A stretch of DNA of 14,160 nucleotides from Kiritimatiellia bacterium (GTDB lineage: Bacteria > Verrucomicrobiota > Kiritimatiellia > RFP12 > UBA1067). The stretch is from contig JAFYQC010000038.1 of assembly GCA_017547265.1 (NCBI GenBank), forward strand, positions 1 through 14,160, read 5' to 3'. Below are positions 7,114-12,379 of this stretch, piece by piece (position 1 is the stretch's first letter; the number at the start of each line of letters is the position of its first letter). Both the position numbers and the translations under genes were made by a program. The notes under the pieces were generated by a model, which worked only from the letters and a program-made list of their open reading frames with translations, was not told the origin of the DNA and searched no databases.

Positions 7114-8147
7114 TAGAAGTATTCCTTCATCGCGAACTCGACCTGTTCAAGGAACATCTTCTTGAACGCCGAGAGGTTGTTCTGCTCGTAGAACAGCAGC
7201 AGCGCCGCCCGATAGTCGTTCGCCTCGACCGTGCGGAACGACAGCGGACAAAGCGAGCGCGCAATCAATAGCGCGTTCGCCATCAGGCGGCTCGTGCGCT
7301 TGTTGCCGTCCGTGAACGGCTGTATGTAGGCGATAAGCAGCAACGCCAATAGAGCCTTCTCGTAAGGGTCGCTTTTGCCGTTCACGAGGGCGCACATGTC
7401 CTCCACCGCCTCGCGTATCTGCGACTCCACCTCAAGCGGACGGTACCTCGTCCCCGAAATGCCCACCCTTATGTGGCGCAGGTTGCGCTCGACGCCAAGC
7501 TCCTCGATCAGTGCCGAATGCACGTCCTCCATCCGCGCCAGCGAAAGATCCCTGAAATACGCACTCTGCTCGACAATTGCCTTGAGCGCCGCCTTGTGGT
7601 TCAAGAGCATTATCGCCTCTTCGCGCTTCTTGCCCTTGGCCTCGATCTTGTCCTTCAGCAGATTCACCGTCTCCAGCAGCGTATAGGTGTTGCCCTCGAT
7701 CTCCGACGACTTCCAGCTGAGGTCGATGCCAAGCCGCTCCATCTCCTTCGCATAAAGCTCCTTCGGATAATCTTTCATGCGCGCCAGAAACGCACTCTCG
7801 CGGTCGGCAAGAAACCTGCACTCGTCCTTCGTGAATATCTCAACCTTCGGCAGCACGTCGCGGATCAAATCGAAATTGTAAGAGGTCTGCATCTCCCGCT
7901 TGTCGGTCTCTACGGCATAATACGACCCGAGATCAATCGTCCGCAAGAGCTGTGCCCTGGGCGTTATGAAATAGCGCGTCGCCCGCGCCTTGCCCTCAAC
8001 GCGTATATCGCCGTTGGCTATTCCATCGCTCAAAAGCACTTTCATCTGGGTGTCCTTGATCCCCAGAACCAGTGCCTCCATCAATTCGCGGCGACTTGCA
8101 CCCGGATGATAGTGCAAATACTCAATCACCTTGTCAAGATTCGTCAT
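7113..8147 (-). CDS. Fic-family protein with N-terminal winged helix; catalytic His replaced by Gln
   Basis: 344 residues. Residues 1-65 look like a winged-helix DNA-binding domain (ASRRELMEAL recognition region, then wing RVEGKARATRYFI). A Fic N-terminal helical region carries the inhibitory-helix signature S147-SEI-E151-G (SxxxE[G/N]). The Fic core follows, with its active-site loop at 274-287, YIQPFTDGNKRTSR. Canonical Fic AMP-transferases have HxFx(D/E)GNGRxxR, and the kinase-type Doc has GNKR. Here the second half is Doc-like and the catalytic His is Gln276 (codon CAG). Either this subfamily uses other chemistry or it is a non-catalytic, perhaps purely regulatory, protein. GGAG lies eight bases from the ATG. 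The gene is preceded by an extended -10 and a symmetric operator-like array that its own DNA-binding domain may recognise. It is translationally coupled to the small membrane protein at 7113-6742. Confidence 0.88.
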   Translation of the reverse strand: MTNLDKVIEYLHYHPGASRRELMEALVLGIKDTQMKVLLSDGIANGDIRVEGKARATRYFITPRAQLLRTIDLGSYYAVETDKREMQTSYNFDLIRDVLPKVEIFTKDECRFLADRESAFLARMKDYPKELYAKEMERLGIDLSWKSSEIEGNTYTLLETVNLLKDKIEAKGKKREEAIMLLNHKAALKAIVEQSAYFRDLSLARMEDVHSALIEELGVERNLRHIRVGISGTRYRPLEVESQIREAVEDMCALVNGKSDPYEKALLALLLIAYIQPFTDGNKRTSRLMANALLIARSLCPLSFRTVEANDYRAALLLFYEQNNLSAFKKMFLEQVEFAMKEYF

Positions 8148-8158
8148 GCTTTTGCTCC

Positions 8159-8246
8159 AATCGGTCGGTTTACCGCATATTATATCACAAAATCGGTCGT
8201 CGCCCCGGCCGATTCCGCCTTAAATCCGCCACAATTGCGACCGATT
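8159..8246. promoter_or_regulatory. Symmetric four-half-site operator-like array over the fic promoter
   Basis: On the plus strand AATCGGTCG occurs at 8159-8167 and 8191-8199. Its inverse CGACCGATT occurs at 8238-8246, and a one-mismatch copy (CGGCCGATT) at 8206-8214. Spacing within each pair is exactly 32 bp, about three helical turns, and the array is symmetric about 8202/8203. The fic -10 lies between the first two sites, and the outermost site abuts the fic SD. Sequence between the sites is not palindromic, so the half-sites themselves appear to be what is conserved. Confidence 0.6.
8179..8184 (-). promoter_or_regulatory. Extended -10 promoter of fic
   Basis: The minus strand reads TTGTGATATAATATG, a perfect TATAAT preceded by TGA (TGn extension). 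No -35 consensus lies at the expected distance. The predicted start near 8172 gives a leader of about 25 bases to the fic ATG. It lies within the operator-like array. Confidence 0.6.
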
Positions 8247-8337
8247 CTCTCACGCGCCGCCCCCGACCTCTTCCCGACCGCCACCCTCTCGCTCGGCTAC
8301 TAGCGACGGCACGCGCAAACATCATCCGAGTATTCAT
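8185..8337 (-). pseudogene. Short orphan ORF with a recurrent gene-start sequence, probable gene remnant
   Basis: A 50-codon ORF opens MNTRMMFARAVA behind a strong SD (AAAGGAG, seven bases upstream). The opening matches those at 7113, 11279 and 12031. After about 12 codons it becomes Arg-rich (SRARGWRSGRGRGRR) with no hydrophobic segment, and it ends inside the fic promoter array. It is best read as the 5' end of a once-longer signal-anchored gene that lost its body. A short translated leader for fic is the alternative. Confidence 0.4.
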
Positions 8338-8360
8338 TTCGTTTCTCCTTTCAGGTTTTG

Positions 8361-8580
8361 TTTTAGACAGGATTTACAGGATTTACAGGATTTACAAGAT
8401 TTACAAGATTGTTTTAAGCAGGTAGATCAGGAGAGTTTAGGTCCGCCTTCGGCGGGGTCTGGGATGGCTACCCCAGTCTTCCTCCTGCCTCTCCTGTTCT
8501 CCATGCTAAAACACCCCCATCTTCTGTATCTCCTGTTCTCCATGCTAAAATCCTGTTAATCTTGTTAATCCTGTCTAAAA
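8361..8580. repeat. Palindromic repeat element c (nested)
   Basis: The left arm (8361-8410) starts TTTTAGACAGGATTTACAGG and has five 9-bp units. The right arm (8549-8580) ends AATCCTGTCTAAAA and uses TTAATC units. Inside is a second, imperfect inverted pair: TTTTAAGCAGG...CAGGAG (8412-8433) against CTCCTGTTCTCCATGCTAAAA (8491-8511 and 8530-8550). Two compact hairpins lie within that: CCGCC/GGCGG (8443-8455) and CTGGG/CCCAG (8459-8476). With the array and orphan ORF it accounts for the long gap 8148-8612. Confidence 0.8.
8491..8550. repeat. 39-bp direct repeat inside element c
   Basis: CTCCTGTTCTCCATGCTAAAA occurs identically at 8491-8511 and 8530-8550, a 39-bp period. It appears to be a local duplication of an inner arm. 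Confidence 0.8.
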
Positions 8581-8591
8581 ACATCTTAAGA

Positions 8592-8597
8592 ATTATA
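8592..8597 (-). promoter_or_regulatory. Extended -10 promoter pointing into element c
   Basis: The minus strand reads AATGGTATAATTC: perfect TATAAT with a TGG extension, like the promoter at 1986-1991. It lies just after the stop of the 826-residue lipoprotein. It would start transcription near 8585, only a few bases before the terminus of element c, so the repeat would form a long structured leader ahead of the orphan ORF and fic. No -35 is visible. Confidence 0.4.
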
Positions 8598-8612
8598 CCA
8601 TTTCCCACTCCG

Positions 8613-11093
8613 TCATCTCCAGACGGGGATGAAAAGAAGATCGACCTTCTTGCCCTTCTCGGGATCGCTCTCGTAGCGGAAGAAACGCCAGAGGAAGGAA
8701 GTCTTCGAATAGCCGTTCTTCTTCGAGTCGTAGGTGAAGCCAGGGAAGACATCAAGCGCGACATCTCCATCCTCTTCCTCCCAGTCCCAAAGCTTCCAGA
8801 GGACGCGGTGGCTCGCGTAGCTCGTGCCCTTCGTCTTGTCAGAGCGATGCTCGCCGTTGTAGAGGAGCATAAGAAGCGACGTATCGCTCTCCTCGCTGTC
8901 GGAAATCTTCTCGCGTGTCGCCGTGTCAAAGCAGACCTTCCGCTTGCTCTCGTGGTTGAACACGAGCTTGTTGCCGAGCTTGTGTCTCTCCGTCATCTCG
9001 TAGCGGTTCGTGGCGCCGTATGGAAGACCACCATTGAGGTGCCTGTCGTTGTCAGAGAAAAGGAATGCCGTCCGCACATCCTTCGCCCATACATCAGTCG
9101 CCTGCATCCTTTGTTCTACAGTCCTGTCATACGCTTCCCTTGAAGAATTCCAGACACGATTCGTCCATGTCGCCGTCCACATCTTGATGTCGTCAGGCAA
9201 CTTTTCCGCATCCATCCACGCCGACTTCGCGCTGTAGTCGGCGCTCGCCTCCTTCTTGTAAAGCGGGAACATCCAGCCGCCCTCCGTCTCACCAGACTTG
9301 AGGCCAGCGAGCCCCGCAGCGAAATACGTGTTCGTGTATGCCGAGCCACCGCCGCTCCAGCCAAATGGAATGGAATAGAACGACTCCCCTGCCTCACGGA
9401 AAAAGAGCGGAAGCGCCCAGTTCGTCTTATGCGAGCCAGAGGCATTGGACGAGCCGCCGACGAGCCCCGCGAGTGAGAACCAGGTATTATCGCACGAATT
9501 CGTCTCCCAGTTCGCGCCGGAGAGAAGCGGCAGCGAGAAGAAGCCACGCGTTCCCTTCTTCGCGTCGTCCCAATACGAATAGACCGGCGAGTTGAACTGC
9601 GACTCGTCGCGGCAGTAGAGCGGGAAGAGCCAGTCCGCATCGCCCGACCTCCCGTAGAGCGGAGTGATAAACGACTCCTTGTCGCGGTAGTAGAGGGGTA
9701 TGAGCCAATCGCTGCTGTCCTTCTTGTTGCGCCCGTAGAACGGCGTGATGTATGTGCGCTCCTCGCCGTCGAAGTAGACAGGGAAGAGCCAGGTGCGGCG
9801 TGGGTTGCGCCCGTAGAGAAGCGTATAGAAGCTTTCGCGATCCTTGTAGAAAAGCGGGAACACCCAGCTCGCGCCGCCTGTCTCGTCATTCCAGACATGG
9901 CCGCCAAGCCCCAGAAACAGGTAGAGAAGCCGGTCGCCGCTCTTGTGGTCGCGCTCATAGCCAGAGAGAAGCGGAAGAGAAAACGCCCTGTCGATCTCGC
10001 CGTCTGACCCAAGCTGCCGCCAATAGGGAAGCGAGGCGAAAGTCCTCTTGTCGCGCCAGTAGAACGGCACAACCCAGTCGGCATCGCCATCCTTGCCGCC
10101 GATCAACGTCAGGAACTTCTCCTTGTCCTTGTAGTAGAGCGGTAGCGTCCAATTGGCCTCGACCGTCTTGCCGAAAAGCGGCGTGAGCATCAAGTGCTCG
10201 TCGTGGTAGTAGAACGGAATAAGCCAATTCGCATCCTTTGTCTTGCCGAAGAGCGGTGTCAAGAACTCGTCATGGGCCTTGTCGTGTGAATAGAACGGCA
10301 GCAGCCACGACGACTGATAGTCGCCGTTAGTGTTCGAGTCGCACCCCGCGAGACCGCAAAGGATTCGGCTCTTGATGCGGCCGTCATCGGTGTAGCGCGA
10401 ATACGGCAGCGAATAGAAGTCGCCGTCGTCGCAAAAGTAGAACGGCAGGCAGCGATGGTTGGTGAATTTACCGTCGCGGCGATTGAAGCCCGCGAGCCCG
10501 CAGAACGCCCAAAACTTGCTTTTCTCTTCGCTCCACGAGGAGCGCTCTCTCAACTCGTAGTAGTAGAGCGGCCAAATCGTGTTCCACAAGTCTCCGCTCT
10601 TCTCCCACCCAGCCCAGCAAAGCGGGAAGACGCAGAAGCCGCCGTCATCGTCGTCGTCGTTGTCCCAGAAGATCGGGAATACTCCGGCGAACTCCCTGTT
10701 CCACCACAGGGCAGGGAAGAGGCAGAAATATGGCTTGTCGCTATAGCTCTCTCCCCAGAAGAGCGGGAACACGCGATAGTCTCTGTGCTTTGTGTCGAAC
10801 TGGCTTATCGGCCAAAAGAAGTTGAACTCGTCATAGTCGCCGCTGCCGCTCTGCTTGTATTGCGAGTAGAACGGACGAAGCGCGAGGTGGTCGTCACCCC
10901 ACGAGATGAGCGGCCAGGCGAGCGATCCGACGGGCTCGCGGTAGTATGCGACCGGCCACAGGTTGACGCGATCCTCGACCGCGCCAGTGAACTTCACTTC
11001 GTTTCCTTCGTAGAACGGCGACGAAGAAAACTCCTTCATCTTGCACCCGCCCAGCAGCATCAAGCCAACAACGGCAGTCATTATCTTTTTCAT
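8613..11093 (-). CDS. Large repeat-rich lipoprotein of unknown function
   Basis: 826 residues. A lipoprotein signal ends in LMLLGGC (Cys17), so the mature protein should be lipid-anchored. The region from about 46 to 615 is built of aromatic units resembling W-x-x-P-L-Y-Y-x-D-K-x-x-F-x-T-P-L-Y-G-R, about 23-27 residues each. Clear copies begin near 263, 290, 315, 340, 410, 435, 463, 488 and 559. Longer spacer modules (SLPLLSG at 372 and 520; GLAG/GLVG/GLGG turns) come between groups. Alternating aromatics with conserved Pro and Gly suggest serial beta hairpins, perhaps a barrel, propeller or solenoid. Residues 145-150 are an Asp run. The C-terminal 170 residues are non-repetitive and end FLWRFFRYE...LLFIPVWR. 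Start: GGGAG five bases before the ATG. I recognise no named family; a surface or periplasmic structural or binding role is a guess. Confidence 0.85.
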   Translation of the reverse strand: MKKIMTAVVGLMLLGGCKMKEFSSSPFYEGNEVKFTGAVEDRVNLWPVAYYREPVGSLAWPLISWGDDHLALRPFYSQYKQSGSGDYDEFNFFWPISQFDTKHRDYRVFPLFWGESYSDKPYFCLFPALWWNREFAGVFPIFWDNDDDDDGGFCVFPLCWAGWEKSGDLWNTIWPLYYYELRERSSWSEEKSKFWAFCGLAGFNRRDGKFTNHRCLPFYFCDDGDFYSLPYSRYTDDGRIKSRILCGLAGCDSNTNGDYQSSWLLPFYSHDKAHDEFLTPLFGKTKDANWLIPFYYHDEHLMLTPLFGKTVEANWTLPLYYKDKEKFLTLIGGKDGDADWVVPFYWRDKRTFASLPYWRQLGSDGEIDRAFSLPLLSGYERDHKSGDRLLYLFLGLGGHVWNDETGGASWVFPLFYKDRESFYTLLYGRNPRRTWLFPVYFDGEERTYITPFYGRNKKDSSDWLIPLYYRDKESFITPLYGRSGDADWLFPLYCRDESQFNSPVYSYWDDAKKGTRGFFSLPLLSGANWETNSCDNTWFSLAGLVGGSSNASGSHKTNWALPLFFREAGESFYSIPFGWSGGGSAYTNTYFAAGLAGLKSGETEGGWMFPLYKKEASADYSAKSAWMDAEKLPDDIKMWTATWTNRVWNSSREAYDRTVEQRMQATDVWAKDVRTAFLFSDNDRHLNGGLPYGATNRYEMTERHKLGNKLVFNHESKRKVCFDTATREKISDSEESDTSLLMLLYNGEHRSDKTKGTSYASHRVLWKLWDWEEEDGDVALDVFPGFTYDSKKNGYSKTSFLWRFFRYESDPEKGKKVDLLFIPVWR
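9246..10313 (-). repeat. Region encoding the aromatic hairpin repeats
   Basis: This covers residues about 261-616 of the lipoprotein. Aligned starts are SSWLLPFYSHD, ANWLIPFYYHD, ANWTLPLYYKD, ADWVVPFYWRD, ASWVFPLFYKD, RTWLFPVYFDG, SDWLIPLYYRD, ADWLFPLYCRD and TNWALPLFFRE. Most are followed by an F-x-T/S-P-L/F-Y/F-G strand. The repeats diverge at the DNA level and are therefore old. Confidence 0.8.
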
Positions 11094-11123
11094 GTTTTCT
11101 CCCTTCCTTTAAGCTTTGTTTTG

Positions 11124-11236
11124 TTTCAGACAGGATTCTCTGGTTTTGTTTTAGACAGGATTTACAGGATTTACAAGATTAAGAATGTTGCTTCCGTTTC
11201 CCCAAATCCTGTTAATCGTGTTAATCATGTCTAAAA
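11124..11236. repeat. Palindromic repeat element d
   Basis: The main copy (11149-11236) has left arm TTTTAGACAGGATTTACAGG and right arm AATCCTGTTAATCGTG...CTAAAA, in the same orientation as c. An extra partial arm (TTTCAGACAGGATT, 11124-11137) precedes it. It lies immediately upstream of the SD of the 826-residue lipoprotein gene. Its other arm runs into the start of the truncated ORF at 11279. Confidence 0.8.
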
Positions 11237-11279
11237 ACCTTCCCGCGACGGCCCGCGCAAACATCTTTCGAGTATTCAT
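11151..11279 (-). pseudogene. Truncated gene start joined to repeat element d
   Basis: The 42-codon ORF opens MNTRKMFARAVAG. Its ATG overlaps the stop of the upstream lipoprotein gene (ATGA), and AAAGGAG lies nine bases before it. After GTCGCGGGA, where the related genes at 7113 and 12031 continue into GCGGCGA and their hydrophobic segments, the sequence switches to the repeat arm (TTTTTAGACATG). The ORF then runs through the repeat (NLVNPVNPV) to the arm's own TAA. It appears to be a gene interrupted or deleted at the repeat junction. A functional 42-residue peptide is possible but unlikely. Confidence 0.55.
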
Positions 11280-12031
11280 TTCACAGGCTCCTTTACTTCT
11301 CCTTTAGCCTGGAGATTGTCCAGACTTGTCAGATAGCATTCCCCGACAAAGTCAGCGCTCTTCTTGATTGTCGCAAACTCGCCCCACCACTTCCTATACG
11401 GCCAATGCGGCGCAATCTTGACGTGCTTCACAGGAGGTGAAAAATAGATGTCCTTCCCATCTGATGCAAATTCGTCGAACCCAACGTGTGGCGGCGAGAT
11501 GCGAACAATGTGACGCCCTGGCTCCGAGAAGCTAATGTCGCCGCCAAGGGGGCCTTCCACGGAAAGCGTAAAATTTCCACTCTTGAGATCAACGATCAGC
11601 AGTTGATCGTGCGCTGGATCATAGTCATACAAATCCACTTTGCCCTTCCATTTGATTACACCCTCCTCCATCGTCAGGCAGCCGTCTTCATGCAGGAATA
11701 TACTTGCCGGAAGATTATATGGCAAAAAGACAACATCGTTTGCCACGGCTATAACAGACACCACGACGACAATCGGAGGAACACAAACGCACTGAATGAC
11801 AACGTCATACCATTTAGTGTCATCCTTAACGTCATCCGCGAACACCTCCCCCTCCGGCTGCCAACGCGATGGAGATGACGCCTCTTTCGCTAACCTCTGC
11901 AGCGTTGGGAACGGAAGAGGATTGACACTCCGAGTGAAATTGTTGCATTGCGCCGGTAGGTTAAAGCATCCCGCAAGGCAAAGCATCGCCGCTCCCGCGA
12001 CGGCCCGCACAAATATCATCCGCATATTCAT
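11276..12031 (-). CDS. Lipoprotein of unknown function
   Basis: 251 residues. The signal MNMRMIFVRAVAGAAMLCLAGC gives lipidation at Cys22. A hydrophobic segment (about 77-98, rich in Val) leads into NDVVFLPYNLPASIF (98-112), then a beta-rich soluble domain to the C-terminus. The D-x-V-x-LP pattern recalls the DUF1375/YceK-type small lipoproteins, but similarity is weak and the protein is much longer. An in-frame upstream start at 12133 exists. It is rejected because the SD AAGGA sits seven bases before the ATG at 12031, and the extra N-terminus would be encoded by a non-coding-type repeat (12048-12075). The opening codons belong to the recurrent gene-start family of this window. The stop overlaps the next ATG (11279). 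Function unknown. Confidence 0.75.
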   Translation of the reverse strand: MNMRMIFVRAVAGAAMLCLAGCFNLPAQCNNFTRSVNPLPFPTLQRLAKEASSPSRWQPEGEVFADDVKDDTKWYDVVIQCVCVPPIVVVVSVIAVANDVVFLPYNLPASIFLHEDGCLTMEEGVIKWKGKVDLYDYDPAHDQLLIVDLKSGNFTLSVEGPLGGDISFSEPGRHIVRISPPHVGFDEFASDGKDIYFSPPVKHVKIAPHWPYRKWWGEFATIKKSADFVGECYLTSLDNLQAKGEVKEPVK

Positions 12032-12047
12032 TTCGATTCCTTCTTTC

Positions 12048-12075
12048 CGTTTTGTGCTCTTTGTGTTCTTCGTGG
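12048..12075. repeat. Short 9-bp-period CACGAAGAA-type repeat
   Basis: The minus strand reads CACGAAGAA, CACAAAGAG, CACAAAACG in tandem, directly upstream of the lipoprotein SD. It is a different sequence from elements a-e but has the same 9-bp period and the same position before an SD. Confidence 0.6.
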
Positions 12076-12147
12076 CAAATCTCGCAATGTTGAAGTCTTC
12101 AGTTAGTCCCTTTGCCAGTCTTAAGCGTGCCAAACGGTACCTAACCC

Positions 12148-12351
12148 TTATTTCGCGCTAAGCGCATCACCAAATAGACATAGCAAAAACAATTCACCGG
12201 GGAGCAACACGGCGTCTGCTGGCACGGCGGCCGGCAAAGCCCAGTACTTCTTTTCAGTTACAGCCATGCATGTATAACAGCCGGAAAGCAATAGGCTAAA
12301 AACAACGGCAACCGCAATCGTAGTAATCTTCATAGAGTATTTCTGTTTCAT
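12148..12351 (-). CDS. Small lipoprotein, possibly YceK/DUF1375-like
   Basis: 67 residues. Lipoprotein signal MKITTIAVAVVFSLLLSGC puts the lipidated Cys at 25, leaving a mature part of only 43 residues. ALPAAVPADAVLLPGELF (38-55) is reminiscent of the D-x-x-LLP pattern of DUF1375/YceK lipoproteins and of NDVVFLP in the neighbouring lipoprotein. The first ATG (12351) is chosen because AAAGGA lies five bases upstream; the inner Met7 has no SD. It follows the permease-acyltransferase gene by 28 bases and is probably in the same transcript. Family assignment is tentative. Confidence 0.6.
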   Translation of the reverse strand: MKQKYSMKITTIAVAVVFSLLLSGCYTCMAVTEKKYWALPAAVPADAVLLPGELFLLCLFGDALSAK

Positions 12352-12379
12352 TAGTATCCTTTGTTAAAGTTACGTGTGA

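Noticed and set aside
6742..8147. Fic plus small partner as a classical toxin-antitoxin pair
   Set aside because: The inhibitory helix is within the Fic protein itself, the partner is a membrane protein lacking antitoxin features, and the catalytic His is missing, so a standard Fic toxin role is not supported.
8361..8410. Possible CRISPR array in the short tandem repeats
   Set aside because: The units are 9 bp with no spacers, the arrays form complementary arms, and there are no cas genes nearby.
8361..8580. Element c as a plain rho-independent terminator of the lipoprotein gene
   Set aside because: The inner hairpins are not followed by a T tract on the minus strand, and the element is much larger and nested. 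A terminator role is possible but not shown.
9116..10090. A 324-codon Ser/Arg/Thr-rich minus frame inside the 826-residue lipoprotein gene
   Set aside because: It is an off-frame reading of a repeat-rich gene. The lipoprotein frame has a signal peptide, an SD and a repeated protein motif, and this one has none.
12032..12133. Longer N-terminus for the lipoprotein at 11276, starting at 12133
   Set aside because: The extension lies upstream of a good SD, is encoded partly by a 9-bp simple repeat, and would bury the lipoprotein signal peptide.
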